64,000 bases of DNA from Amaurobius ferox (GCA_951213105.1 OX578140.1:27186362-27250361), one strand, 5' to 3'. Counted from the first letter of the stretch, positions 46,744 to 58,572 are shown. The notes: generated from the sequence alone by a model not told the origin. Made by a program: numbers and translations.

Positions 46744-46965
46744 AACACTTTACAACATACTTGAAAAGTGTTTATGACTTTGCTCATGCTGTCTGTCTGT
46801 CTGCCTATCTGTCTGTTATCTGCCTATCTGTCTGTCTATCTGTCTGCACGATAACTGCCGTTTTAAGCGGAAAGCATATTTTTCTATTTTTTCTTGAAGT
46901 TTTAATATTTTTAAATGACTATTTATAAATCATAGAATTTTGTAAAAAATAAAACAAGGAGGACC
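46744..46965 (+). repeat. block B, copy 1 (partial)
   Basis: Starts with the hairpin-forming AACACTTTACAAC, then GTTGAAAAGTGTT-type sequence, TTATGACTTTG, a (GTCT)n tract and GATAACTGCCGTTTT. Three further copies are at 48120-48475 (inverted), 48745-49085 (direct) and 50780-51152 (inverted). Confidence 0.75.
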
Positions 46966-47150
46966 AATCACGTATAAGGAATTGATCATGAAACAATTTC
47001 CAATTGAAATGCAATTTTATTTAAACAACTCTAAAATGCGATATATTCAGCGGTGATACTACAGGAATTTATTATATTTGAAAACTTCATCGAAAACAAA
47101 TGAACTTTATTCAAATAACGTCAGCGAAATATAAATCGCCTGGCTCTCTG

Positions 47151-47539
47151 TTGTTGTTGTTGTTGTTGAGACCCAGACCGTCCGACCTACCAGAAAGGTG
47201 TAAGGTAACTGCATGGACGGCCGGGAAGTGCCACCCAATTTAGACCGGAACCCAGTGGGGGAGGCATCCACAGGGACCGTACCCTCCTTCCCCTACCACC
47301 AACCTCTCGGAAGGACTTACGGACCCACATGTTTAACGTGATCGTACATGAACACGGCGGCATTTGTGGCAGCGTGCAAATCCAGCGCGCAAACCACGGG
47401 GATACCGCACCCGAGATGGCCAACAGCACGCGGCGTTCCGAGGTGGTCACCCACCAAGTACTAACCGCGCCCGATGCTGCTTCACTTCGGTGATCTAACG
47501 AGAACCTTTGTTTTCAGCACGGTACGGCCGTTGGCCCAT
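47151..47539 (-). mobile_element. 5S rRNA-tRNA chimeric SINE with target duplication
   Basis: Flanked by perfect CCTGGCTCTCTG (47139-47150 and 47540-47551). Minus-strand order: ATGG, a 117-bp 5S rRNA-derived head (47419-47535), a short linker, a tRNA-like part (GTGCGGTATCCCCGTGGTTT, GCGCGCTGGATTTGCAC), then the same body and tail as 40058-40346, ending in (AAC)n. Compared with that copy, about 27 bp that include the tRNA B box (GGTTCGATTCC) are absent, so the sequence jumps from TTTGCAC to GCTGCCACAAATGCCGCCGT. The tRNA Pol III promoter is therefore incomplete, while the 5S internal control region is nearly intact. The clean 12-bp duplication spans the whole chimera, so it was inserted as one unit. 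Confidence 0.92.
47419..47535 (-). pseudogene. 5S rRNA-derived SINE head
   Basis: On the minus strand it starts GCCAACGGCCGTACCGTGCT and ends CCGCGTGCTGTTGGC, so the terminal stem (GCCAAC/GTTGGC) closes. Inside are GTTCTCGTTAGATCACCGAA, GTGAAGCAGCATCGGGCGCG and GTTAGTACTTGGTGGGTGAC. This is the animal 5S order of A box, intermediate element and C box, with one base missing in the C box (GG.TGGGTGACC). Length is 117 against about 120. It lacks a downstream T-run terminator at its end and runs into SINE sequence, so it is a SINE part and not a 5S gene. Confidence 0.93.
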
Positions 47540-48119
47540 CCTGGCTCTCTGTATAAAATCAGTGAATATTTCGTTCATAAACTTTTTTCCATACCGTTCA
47601 TTCAGCGGCGATATTTTAAAAAAATTATCCCAATAATATAATAATTTATTTTACTTAAAACCATGGAGGTAAAAGTAATTTATCTCTGCTTAAACTTTCA
47701 CCAAAAAAGTCTGCTATAAAATCGTGTGTTCTCTATGTAAAATCAATGACTGTTTCATTCATATCAAATATATTGCAGACTCCAGTGCTAAATAATTTTG
47801 CGTTTAAGAAATTCAGGAATTCTTATACAACTCATCTTACAGCTTGATGTGTTCACACTCTACATAAGTGAAAGTTAAGCTTCGTTGTAGAAATGATCAA
47901 AGTTTGTTGATCCAAAATATTGTATATGCGTTGGCGCAGTATATACATGCATAAAAAATAAGAAATAAAGCGGTTTTAGGACGGATGCAACACTAAATAT
48001 AAATGAAAAAGAACTGAAAAATCACGATTTTGACACAAGATGGATGCCATATTTTGTTTTGAAGTGGGTCACGTGATCTTTTCATATAATATGGGTGCAA
48101 TTATTATTTTAATTTTTAT

Positions 48120-48475
48120 TTAAAATACTACCGAAAATATTTTGCTGAAATGTTTTTTATATATTTTAAGGGATTATTTGTATATTTTATAAAATTTTCG
48201 AAGCAATTTGTGAATTTTTAATCCGCTTAAAAAATGTTTAAAAAATTGGGTCCCATAGGGTTCAATGTATTTCAATTTTTCAACCCGTATTCAATCCAAA
48301 ACTAATTGGGTGATATTATTCATTTACATTTCCCTACGACCCACAGACCTTCTCAACAACATACTAAAATTCCATTTTGGAAAGTCATTTTCACGGCAGT
48401 TTTAGCGCGAAAGACCAGAAGGACAGAATGGACAAAGTCATAAACGCTTTTCAACAATGTTGCAAAGTGTTAAAC
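48120..48475 (-). repeat. block B, copy 2 (inverted)
   Basis: Reverse orientation relative to copy 1, ending on the plus strand with TTTTCAACAATGTTGCAAAG and TGTTAAACAATT. Shares GGGTCCCATAGGGTTCAATG, AACTAATTGGGTGATATTAT, CATACTAAAATTCCATTTTG and CACGGCAGTT with the other copies. The GACA tract is reduced to scraps. Confidence 0.8.
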
Positions 48476-48744
48476 AATTTCATATGCATATATTGCCATT
48501 TTTAGATAAATATTTAGTATTGGCACATCTACAAAACTGCACATTTACTTCCTCATTTCACATATATAATGATATTCAGATAGCTATGCATTAAGTAATT
48601 ACCCGCATAGAAACAAAATTAATAAATTTTCATTACACAAAAAAAAACTGTTTCATTCATATAGACACACAATCACATTGCAATTTATACATGCCCTTTA
48701 AATGTAGCCTTGGCTGTTGAGAAGTGTGTATGTCGTTTTTTAAT
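48476..48744. other. spacer between inverted B copies
   Basis: AT-rich sequence between the outer ends of B copies 2 and 3. Nothing recognised. Confidence 0.4.
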
Positions 48745-49085
48745 ACTTTACAACATAGTTGAAAAGTGTTTATGACTTTGTTCATTTTGTCTGTCTCTAT
48801 GTATTTATGTCTGTCTGTCTGCCTGTCTCTGCTTTCGAACGATAACTGCCGTAAAAATGACTTTATCAAAATGAAATTTTAGTATTTTGTCTGTGGGACC
48901 TATGGGGATATAAATGAATAATATCACGCAATTAGTTTTGGATTTAACCCTGGTTGAAAAAATGAAATACATTGAGCCCTATGGGACCAAATTTTTCAAA
49001 CATTTTTTAAGCGAATTTAATATTCACTAATTGCTTCGAATGTTTTAGGAAATATTCAAATTATCCCATTAAAAATATAAAACAA
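48745..49085 (+). repeat. block B, copy 3
   Basis: AATACTTTACAACATAGTTG, AAAAGTGTTTATGACTTTG, a GTCT tract, CGATAACTGCCGTAAAAATG, GGACCTATGGGGATATAAAT and TGAGCCCTATGGGACC, in direct orientation. Confidence 0.8.
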
Positions 49086-49539
49086 GAAAGACCAATCATG
49101 CATAAGCATTGATTATGAAACACTTTCCAACTGAAATGTAATTTCATTTAAAAATTTCTAAAATGTGATTCATTCAGTGGTAATATATTTTACATTATCA
49201 CAGTACTACAGTAATTTATTATACTTAAATATTTAAAACTGTATCGAAATATAAATCATCTGATTCTTTATGCAAAATCAATGAATATTTCATTCATATA
49301 ACTTGTATTCCGGACTCCAGAGCTAAATAATTTTGTGTGAAAAAAATTCAGCAATTCTTATGTAATTCATCTTACAATCGCTTGAGATATTTGCATTCTG
49401 CATATGTTAAAATTAGGCTTCCTTGAAGAAATAATAAAAGTTTAGGGATAATTTAAAATCACAACTATTGTAATTGCATAGGCACGGAATTTAGATACAC
49501 AGATAATACACAGATAATATATATGTGTATGTGTATGTA
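49086..49539 (+). repeat. block C, copy 2 (partial)
   Basis: GACCAATCATGCATAAGCAT, GAAACACTTTCCAACTGAAA, GTATTCCGGACTCCAGAGCT, AAATAATTTTGTGTG and TTCATCTTACAATCGC follow block B copy 3 as in copy 1. Cut on the right by the family A copy. Confidence 0.75.
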
Positions 49540-50368
49540 CTCAAAGTATTGGAATCGTGCCGAAGATCGGAACTCGAATTTTCAAAGTATCTACACGTTT
49601 TGGGACTTCTAGAACACGAAAAAACTACTTTTAGGAAGACGTCTGTGTGTGTAAGGGTGTATCAGTGTATGTTTCTGTGTGTCTGTGTGGATATTACATC
49701 CACTCTAATTGAAAAACTAATGGACCGAATTTCATACAATTTGGTAGGTATGTTTTTTGTGGGAAATCCTGATGTTCATTAGATTATAGTACGATTCGTA
49801 ATAAAAGAATCTGCCTTCTTTGCGAAATGGCCGCAGAAATTGCCTTTATCCACTCTAGCTAAAAACTAATGAACCAAATTTAACAAAATTTGGAGTATAA
49901 TATTTCAATAACCTACAAGTGATTTATATACCAAATTTAACAAAATTTTGTATATAAATCATTTGTAGGTTATTCTACTACGATTCGGGAAAAAGGAACG
50001 GGCTATTTTTGCGAAATGGCCAGCAAAAATCGTTATATATAAAAATAAAAGACTACGTGTGCTCAATTATATCAATTAAATTCCTATATTATATGTGATT
50101 GTTGACAACAAAAAGAATAAGACTAACCCCATTACTCTAGGACTAGCCGTTCTTGAGATATTCTAGTTTTTTCGCGTTTTCGCTACGCCACCTTTGACAA
50201 TAAGTCTAGCTATCAAATGAGAACCAAATTTAAGTTTAACGTGTAAATTCAATGTCATTTAAAATACTTATGTTGTGCAGATAAACTCAAATTATCATTG
50301 AATAAATAAAGAGAACGAATATGAGTCTGCAGAGAAAGACATGTGCTGTCCACATCAGAATTTTTAAC
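49540..50368 (+). mobile_element. family A repeat, 5' end missing
   Basis: Enters the family at AAAGTATTGGAATCGTGCCG (the first about 35 bp, including the 5' inverted motif, are lost) and runs through ATCTACACGTTTTGGGACTT, a short TG tract, the repeated CCGAATTTCATACAATTTGG blocks and GACTAGCCGTTCTTGAGATA. The 3' end is CTGCAGAGAAAGACATGTGC, then TGTCCACATCAGAATTTTTA. A 40-bp internal inverted repeat lies at 49905-49960. Confidence 0.8.
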
Positions 50369-50779
50369 AATATTACACCAATGATTTATAGAAGTGAACG
50401 GGGATTATTTTCAGGCCATTTCGAAAAAAAATGTATGATCTATATTTAAAGATCCATCAAATTTTTGTCGAATAAAATGTTCAACAAATTTAAGCTGTGT
50501 ACCAAATTTTAACTCTCTAGGACGTAGGAAAGTGCATTTAAAATGCCATCAATTAAATTTATCATGAAGAGTTATATAAAATTTAAAAAAAATGAAAAAT
50601 TGTTATCTACCAAATTTGTCTTAAAATATGAAGCCACTCCCATATGCAAAACGTTTAAACAAATGAAGAGATATTTATTATATAATATCTCTCTCTTTTC
50701 TTTCTGGATGATATTCCAAAGTCAGAATTTAATTGAATTTGTTTTTTTCCCTATATTATATAATTTTTTTAATTAAAAA
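50369..50779. other. AT-rich non-coding DNA
   Basis: A 77-codon frame (50543-50776) is Lys/Phe/Ile-rich with no domain. I do not support it as a gene. Confidence 0.45.
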
Positions 50780-51067
50780 ACTACTTAACATATTTTACTG
50801 AATTTTTTTTTATATATTCTATGGGATAATGTGAATATTTCCTAAAAATTTCGAAGCAATTCGTGAATTTTAAATTTACTTAAAAAATGTTTGAAAAATT
50901 AGGTCCCATAGGGTTCAATGTATTTCATTTTTTCAACCCGGGTTCAATAAAAAACTAATTGGGTGATATTATTTATTTATATTCCCATAGGTCCTACAGA
51001 CCGTCTGAACAACATACTAAAATTTCATTTTGATAAACTCATTTTTACGGCAGTTATCGTGCTAACG

Positions 51068-51105
<38 letters not shown>

Positions 51106-51152
51106 ATGAACAAAGTCATAAACACTTTTCAACTTTGTTGTAAAGTGTTAAA
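50780..51152 (-). repeat. block B, copy 4 (inverted)
   Basis: TAGGTCCCATAGGGTTCAAT, TTCAACCCGGGTTCAATAAA, CTACAGACCGTCTGAACAAC and TTACGGCAGTTATCGTGC, then a GACA microsatellite (51068-51106) and TTTTCAACTTTGTTGTAAAG at the outer end. Confidence 0.82.
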
Positions 51153-51189
51153 AAAATCAGCAAAATATATTCAGTAGTTTTTAAAATAA

Positions 51190-51990
51190 AAATTAATATA
51201 ATAATTAGACCCATATCATATGAAGAGATACGTGCCCCACTTCCGAATAAAGTATGGCATCCATCTTGTGTCAAAATCGTATTTTAAAAGTTGTTTTTAA
51301 TTTATATTTAGTGTTGTATCCGTCCTAAATCCGCTTTATTTTTGCTTAATTTATGTACATCTATATATTGTAAAGACACAATTACAATATTTTTGAGTTT
51401 AAATGATCATCAAACTTTCATTATTTCTACAACGAAGCCAGATTTTCGCGTATGGAGAATGTAAACTCGTCAAGATGTAAGATGAGTTGTATAAGAATTG
51501 CTGAATTTCTTTAAAGCAAAATTATTTATCTCTGAAGTCTGCAATATAGTTGATGTGAATGAAACATTCATTGATTTTACATCGAAAAGCAAACGATTGT
51601 TTTGCCTTTTCCGATAAATATTTAAGCATGGAGTTATACAGAACTTTTACCTTCATGGTTTTAAGTTTTAAGTAAAATAAATTATTGTAGTATTGTGATA
51701 ATTTTAAAAATATCACCGCTGAATGAAAGGAATGGAAAACAGTTTATGAATGAAATATTCATTGATTTTATATAAAGAGTCAGGCGATTTATATTTCGAT
51801 GACTTTATTTGAATAAAACTCATTAATTTTTGATTAAGTTTTCAAATATAATAAATTGTAGTACTGTGATAATTTAAAAAATATCACCGCTGAATGTACT
51901 GCATTTTAGAGATGTTCAAATAAAATTGCATTGCAGTTGGAACGTGTTTCATAATCAATGCTTTATGCATGGTTGATCTTTCTTGTTTTT
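51190..51990 (-). repeat. block C, copy 3 (inverted)
   Basis: Reverse complement of block C at 46966-48119: TATGGCATCCATCTTGTGTC, CAAGATGTAAGATGAGTTGT, ATTATTTATCTCTGAAGTCT, AAAATATCACCGCTGAATG and ATCAATGCTTTATGCATGGT. Block B joins it here at the outer hairpin end, whereas in copy 1 the second B joins by its inner end. Confidence 0.78.
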
Positions 51991-52014
51991 TTTCCCAGTG
52001 ATGCTATAGGACAT

Positions 52015-52625
52015 AACTTCCTCTACATACTGAAATTATTTTCCTTTCTGTCGTATTGCAATGTATTTGTTTGCACAAAATTATATGGATTCATATTTAC
52101 AATTGACCTGGTTTTGTAGTTTTAATTTAATTTTTGTTTTCATTTAGTGACTGGCCATATTTCAAATTTTCGCCGCTACAGAAATGCCTCAAACTGAAAT
52201 ATATCGAAGATGGCTAATCTTAGAGTGATTTGGCTGTTCTTATTCCTTTCCTGTAAAAAATACATATAAAACAAATATGTAATTAATACAATTAAGAATA
52301 TTTAGTTTTCTCTTTAAGATATTAACGAATTTGAAATCTGTTTTGGATAAAAAGCAGGTTCTATTTTTCTTAATCCTTCGAAAATCTAACCACCACCAGG
52401 GTAGCCTACAATAGTAAATTTTGGAAATGTGATAGAATAGTTTTTGAATTGTAGTGGATACATACATTGCACAAATACATAGAGAGAGAAGTAAACACAC
52501 ACTTATAGATAAAAATAGGTTTCCCGATAGTCCCTATTTTCTACCTGGTTCCAATACTATACCCAGTACATTACCATGTATAGCTTATGCATACCTTATA
52601 CATTACCATTCATTGTAGTAAAATT
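52015..52625 (-). mobile_element. family A repeat, diverged (inverted)
   Basis: Minus-strand copy. TTTTGTTTTCATTTAGTGAC and TGGCTAATCTTAGAGTGATT match the 3' half; CACCACCAGGGTAGCCTACA matches the middle; GGTTCCAATACTATACCCAG and TACATTACCATGTATAG match the 5' end at about 52545-52600. Strongly decayed. Confidence 0.6.
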
Positions 52626-53081
52626 AATAAATCGAGATAAAATTTTGGCGGCCTTAAAACTCAAAAAAGAATCCATAAATATCTATGCACTGCATGACTT
52701 TATATAATATAGACATGATTTGCACAATGTCTGTTCTTTAATATATACATAAAATACGTGACTTTCGATATTGTTTATAATATATGCATGATATTCAGTA
52801 TATACAATAAACGACTTTCCCTACTTGACATGCCACTTTTTAGTATATATACATTATTTGATTAATGCATAATCTACATTTTTGATATTTTTGATATCAT
52901 CTCTCTAGAACTTTGAGGTCATAAAAATAATTTGCGTTATTAAATATTTTTAAATGTACGAGTTTTTCCGTCTGATCTTATTTTTTATCCTAAATTTCCT
53001 ACAAATAGTCTCTATTTTATCCATTTATTAACCTCCATAGCGTTTTTTATATCTCAGTTGATGATTTTGCTTATGAAAAGA
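52626..53081. other. AT-rich non-coding DNA
   Basis: Nothing supported. Confidence 0.5.
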
Positions 53082-53900
53082 AAAATCTGATGTGGCCAGC
53101 ACACGACTTTCCCTGCAGACTCATATGCACTATTTAATTACTGCTCATTAACTGCACAAAATAACAGACATAATTATTTTAAATTACACAGAATTTGCAC
53201 TTTTAATTCAATTTTTGTTTTCATTTGGTAACTGGACATTTTTTCAAAGGTGGCGTAGCGAAAATGAGAAAAAACTAACACATCTCAAATATCTCGAGGA
53301 CGGCTAGTCCTATGGTAATGGTGCTGGCCTTCTTATTTTCTTCATCAAAACCTTATAAAATAAGTTCTTAATTGATATATTTGAACATACGTATTTGACT
53401 TTTATTTTAGATTTAACGGCTTTTGCGGGCTATTTCGCAAAAAGGACACGTTTCCTTTTTCCGAATCGTACCAAAATGTAACCAGCACCAGGGTAACTTA
53501 CAAGCAACTTATCTACCGAATTTTGTGAAATTTGATCCGTCAGTTTTTCAGTTAGAATGGATACAGGCAATTTTTGCTGCCCATTTCGCAAAAACGGTAG
53601 GTTATTTTATTCCAAGTCGTGAGAAAATGTAATCAGAGACAAGATAACCCACAATTGACTTATCTATCAAATTTTTGAAATTCGGTCAATTAGGTTTCCA
53701 GTTAGAGTCGATAACATTTCTGCATAAACACACACACACACACACACACATAAATACACACACACAGACGTCAAGCTATAAATAGTTTCCTAGCGTTCAA
53801 TAGGTTCCAAAAAGTGTAGATTCGTCGAAAACTCGAATTGCGATTTTCGACACGATTCCAATACTTTTCATATACATTTCCATGTGTTGCAGGGAAAGTA
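53082..53900 (-). mobile_element. family A repeat (GCA subtype, inverted)
   Basis: Complete minus-strand copy. The plus strand starts AAAATCTGATGTGGCCAGCA with ACTTTCCCTGCA (3' end motif) and finishes GTTGCAGGGAAAGTAAAAA (5' end motif), again exact reverse complements. The CA microsatellite is at 53727-53765, and AGGTGGCGTAGCGAAAATGA, ATCTCGAGGACGGCTAGTCC and CCAGCACCAGGGTAACTTAC mark the body. A short frame at 53423-53632 is incidental. Confidence 0.88.
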
Positions 53901-54009
53901 AAAATAATCTTAAAGTGTAATTTATGACCTATCGTTACACTGGAAACTATTGGCATCATAATAATGGGTATAATTTTATTTAGAATGCTATATAATATTA
54001 AAACATATC

Positions 54010-54092
54010 GTATAGTGTTTCTTTTCTATCAGCTTCTCATGATAGGAGCACTATACTTTTCTAGCAGCTTCTCTTGAAAAGGAGCACTATAC
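54010..54092. repeat. tandem 36-bp repeat with inverted ends
   Basis: GTATAGTG (54010) is followed by two units containing TTTTCTA.CAGCTTCTC and GGAGCACTATAC. CACTATAC at 54049-54056 and 54085-54092 pairs with the opening GTATAGTG, and each unit also has an internal partial hairpin. Confidence 0.75.
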
Positions 54093-54109
54093 GACATACA
54101 TCAAGAAAT

Positions 54110-55440
54110 CTATATATTTTATGAACTTGGGTATCACAGTCATTAGCTGAGTAAAAACAAATGTATATTTTGTTTAAACGTTGTTCTTTAAAGCATCCTT
54201 AGTTATTTTAAACAGTTGGCAACAGAGTTAACAAGTTGGCAACAGAGTCAAATTGATAACTGGTGTAGTAAAGCTGTGTTGGGTGAAATTGACACCGTTA
54301 AAATGTGTCAGACAATATATTATCTATGAAATACTTTCTAATAATTCAAAAAGCAATTTCTAGGCGTGGAAATTCCATATTTGTTGTAAATGACTACTAT
54401 ACTTTTCATTGTGTAGTCAAAACTTTAATAACAAAATATAAACTATTTACCGTTGACACATAAGGTGTATTTTTATCATTTGGATTTTAAAAAAATCCTC
54501 AACACACTTGTTTAAAAATGTTTCCATAAATTTTACATCCTAAATTCCTGTAACTCCATTACATAATTTCGCAGCAGAAAACAACAATATATGCAACACC
54601 ACACATATTTTTACAACTCCAGACTAAAATATTCTGTATCTGTCACTTATCTACATGGTTTATGGTGTCTCTGATATTTAAACAAATTATTCCAAGTGTA
54701 AATAAACACCAATTTGTTACATTGCCGACGTGACTTCGTGTCATAAACACATTAATAAGATTAAAGAGAAATCTAATTGGGTTCACAAGATAACAAGTTC
54801 ATTGAGCAGAAAAGTAGTGATGTCATAGAGCGCTAGGATGACATGAAATTTTAATGAGTAACATTCGGAGTTAGTATAAATTCATTTTATAATTAAGGGT
54901 TACTTCAAAATTTATCTCAGCTGTATTGTAATACAGTATTTAATTTTAGTTTATTTCTTTGAATTGAAAATGTTATAAAATATCCAGTTTCAACTCGATT
55001 TTCTCATGCATAGAAAATTTCTATATATTTTACGAACTTGAGTATTACAATCACTACCAGAGTAAAAACAAATGTATATTTTGTTTAAACGTTGTTCTTT
55101 AAAGCATTATTAGTTACTTTAAAACATATAAGTGGGCAATAGAGTCAAACTGATAACTGCTGCATTAAGCTTCGTTGGGTTACATTGACACCATTAAAAT
55201 GTGTCAAGCCTTATATTATCTATGAAAGGTTTTATGATTATTTAAATGGCAATTTCTCAGCGTAGAAAGCCCATATCTGTCTTAAATTGGAGGTTCAAAC
55301 TTTGCATTGATCATAAATCATTTGAAAATAAAAAATATATTAATAATGAATTATAGATTTTTAATTATTTGCAAACAACTGCAATTTTGATACCATAAAC
55401 ATATTTGTTACATTGCCAGAGAAATTGGAACCGACTAATC
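54110..55440 (+). repeat. direct duplication with about 0.9-kb period
   Basis: Segment 54110-54395 recurs at 55021-55290: CTATATATTTTATGAACTTG, GTAAAAACAAATGTATATTT, TGTTTAAACGTTGTTCTTTA, TTGACACCGTTAAAATGTGT and ATATTATCTATGAAA. Later blocks (ATAAACACCAATTTGTTACATTGCC near 54705 in two pieces; ATATTTGTTACATTGCC near 55405) keep the same spacing, so the unit is about 0.9 kb. Confidence 0.75.
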
Positions 55441-58204
55441 ATTGTGAAATTGCTAAACTTTGTGGTGAGAGAAGTCTGTGTTTTTCTGTTTTTAAGATGA
55501 ACGCGAAAAGAAAAAATCAATCCGGTTTGGGCACACCTTTACCGTAAAAAAAGATAGAATAAAACTTATAAATTTTAATTAATAATCAATGTCTAGTAAA
55601 TTAGACATTTTTATTATGTTCTATATCTTACTGAATCACACATCAACACATCAGTTTTCAAAGCGGTATGAACATTCGTTCCAGAATTATTTGTTTTGAT
55701 CCTTAGGGGCGTTATACACGCCTTTAAACAAATGTGCATGTTTTCAAAAGTGTTAGAAATATGCTTCAGAGGAATAATTTGTGATATAATTCCCAAATAT
55801 GTAATTACTTATTTTCAGACGCAGGATATGTTTACCATGAAATGGAAGTAAATATGTTATTAATATATGCAGAGTGAACTATGTAAAATTAAAGTAAATA
55901 TGTATATATGTAGATGCATTTTTAAATTCATAAGTGTGTATAATAATATAATAATTATATGTATTACACTTCAATAATTTCTTTACTCAGCATTAGACAC
56001 AGAATTATATTTGAGTGCTGCAATAAATTAGGATTTGTGACAATGAAATTAAATTTAATATAATTTATTGCACTGCATTAATGACACATACAGTCTAAGT
56101 AATTATGTGCAAATGAATTGAGTTATAATAATGGTTAAAATATAAGTCTTGAATCAAATGGATTTTGACTCATTGCGAATGGGAAAAACGTGATATATGA
56201 TTCAGTGTGATGATGGTACAAGTTATGTACCTAGTGTTAAGTTCGTATATCTTTTGAAGTTTTAAATTGTATTTATTTATTTATTTTTTTATTAAATTAT
56301 GCCGTTACGATAGATTTATAGAACGCAGTTTATTCGTCCGAATCGGACCGTCAACGAATTGTGACTCATGAATTGCTTGGAAATAACATTTCTCCACTGC
56401 GCATAATGTCGGCGCAAGCAATAAGCGAATACTGGTGTAGAGATCTAATACTTAATATGTTTCATTATTTTTACCAGAATTTTTTTATAATACAGCTTAA
56501 AAGGTATATGTAGTCATAAGTAAAAAAAGTATTGTGTTCTGTCCTGAGTTCAGCAAATATATTTAGTCAAACCACTTTAATTGCCCAACTGAAGGTGACG
56601 AGCTTATGCGCCCATTATGGAATTTTTTTCAAAAATCACATAACTCGTGAAGTTCCCCCAACCAATCTACAAAATTTGAGAAGTTTCCATAGCTCGCCAA
56701 AAGTCGTCGATCTTGCAATATTTCGCTAAATTCGTAGACATGGTTATCAAATGTGTCGTCAAAGTCAAGCCACCCGTATCAATGATGTTTTGTTTCGTTT
56801 TCGTAACAATCGGAGGTTACTTCTGTTACATACATACATCTCATTCCCTTCGCATTTCTGACATAATTTGATTCGTACTCCGCGCCATAAAACGTTCATA
56901 TACGACCCAGCTAACCCCTCTAACGATTCAACGACACATCTAACAATTGTAATAAATAAATATGCTTAGAAAATCTACAGGTCATATAAACTGGATAAGC
57001 TTTTATATTTGTGCATCAATTATTAGTCGATATATCAAGTGCAGAGTAGAAACGTTTACATACTTAATATCAATTTTTACATTAGCACAAAAAGTTCACA
57101 CATGAAGGGAAAAAAATACACAATACATACCATACGTTCTTAATTTGATATATCTGCAAAAAGTAAACGATATTAATTTTTCTTCAATTTATATTAATCA
57201 AATAATAAAATGAAGCATGATATCCGGCGAATCTCAGATACAATATCCGCGCGGAAAAGGAAGCGTATTGAAGCATTTCATTATTTTTACATTATCGAGT
57301 CCTCAGTGACAGAATTTCTGGAGAATTTGAAATTATTGTCTCATCATAAATCATCTTTGTAATAGTTAAATATCTGGATACTTTAATCGATTATCGAGAA
57401 ATCGATACCTCTTTATGTCCTGCAATTTGACATCCCGGATATTTTTAATTTTTCTGCATAATAACGATGATGAGATTGGATTGCATTAAATCACATACTT
57501 AACAGTGTCAATATCCAACGCATAGATAATTAGGAATCGATAATTTATCTCGGAAATGAAGATATTCAGCTTAACAATTTTCTTCATTTTATACGCCTAA
57601 GCGCAATTAATAGATGCAGAGATTATCTTGCAAGTTTATTGAAGTTTTATTAGTGTATAGAAAACAAAAACGTTGATGTTAATGACGATTATTATATTCT
57701 CATAATAATGAGTTTAAATCTTACTGTAATTTTCAAATTTTATTTATTCATATATCAGAATGCTTTAAAATTCCCCACTTAAAATATTTTATTGGAATTA
57801 TTTCAATGAGGTTTATAAAAAAAAAGTCTCATTTAACTGAGATTAGTTTATTATTCTTACCAAACATATCTCACATTCTGAAAAAGGTATAATTGCGTAT
57901 TCAAAAAATCTTTTAGAAGTTTCTACAATGTACTTTAACATCAGATAAAGTACGGAAGGGCAAAACTGGCTTTCTCTAAGATTGTACATTGTTTAAATCT
58001 TGAACTGGTCAATAGAGAACATTCTTATAGCCACTTCAAATTTCATCCTTGCCCTAGTTATTAGAACAACGAAAAGTGGAACTGATTGTTTCATGCACAT
58101 GAGTAAAATTAAAAGATACTTTTTTCTTCAACACTGTTATGGGAGTTTTTTTGCATTCACTACTATTTAACACACAAAAATCCCAGATATGTGAGATTTA
58201 TGAT
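55441..58204. other. AT-rich non-coding DNA
   Basis: No supported gene. A mixed-composition stretch at 56330-56440 (TTATTCGTCCGAATCGGACC, GTCAACGAATTGTGACTCAT) contains an AP-1-like TGACTCA and a small palindrome (CCGAATCGG), but no exon. Confidence 0.45.
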
Positions 58205-58206
58205 AA

Positions 58207-58572
58207 AGTTCCCCATTCCCCATATTTGTGAATGAAGATTTTTATACCGGCAGAACCCATCTCTGTGTTAAAGATACAACCTCGAAATCTGAAGAATCTT
58301 CCATGGATAAGGAATATTTTTCAGGAATAATTTCAAAAATTAAAGCGAAAGAGCAGTTTTATTGCCAAATAAAAATGCAACATATTTTCAAAGATATCTG
58401 TGTACCTGCCTTTTTATCAGCAAACAGATTGTATGTCGAACAAATCAAGCGATTCCAATGCAATTTGTTACATTTATTTCAGCCTATAAATGTCAAAGGC
58501 TTATTGACTGTGATAAGGATCTTAACATTTCTCCCAATTGTTTACAAAATCGAAAACACATTCATTTTGTAA
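58207..58572 (+). other. orphan open frame, doubtful exon
   Basis: Open from 58207 to a stop at 58572. It has no upstream ATG in this frame before residue 26 or so (the first ATG codes the M of MDKEYFSG). The peptide DTTSKSEESSMDKEYFSGII is fairly protein-like in composition, but I recognise no domain. No acceptor with a good polypyrimidine tract precedes it, and a second overlapping frame (58362-58670) competes. Chance in AT-rich DNA is likely. Confidence 0.15.

Larger units (their letters stand above)
46966..48119 (+). repeat. block C, copy 1, with SINE insertion
   Basis: Follows block B directly: GACCAATCACGTATAAGGAA, GAAACAATTTCCAATTGAAA, TATTCAGCGGTGATA, ACTCCAGTGCTAAATAATTT, CAACTCATCTTACAGC and ACACAAGATGGATGCCATA. 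A SINE is inserted at 47151-47539. A near-complete inverted copy is at 51190-51990 and a partial direct copy at 49086-49470. Confidence 0.75.

Noticed and set aside
47419..47535. Functional 5S rRNA gene
   Set aside because: It runs directly into tRNA/SINE sequence, lacks a terminator at the 5S end, has a deletion in the C box and sits inside a target-site duplication.
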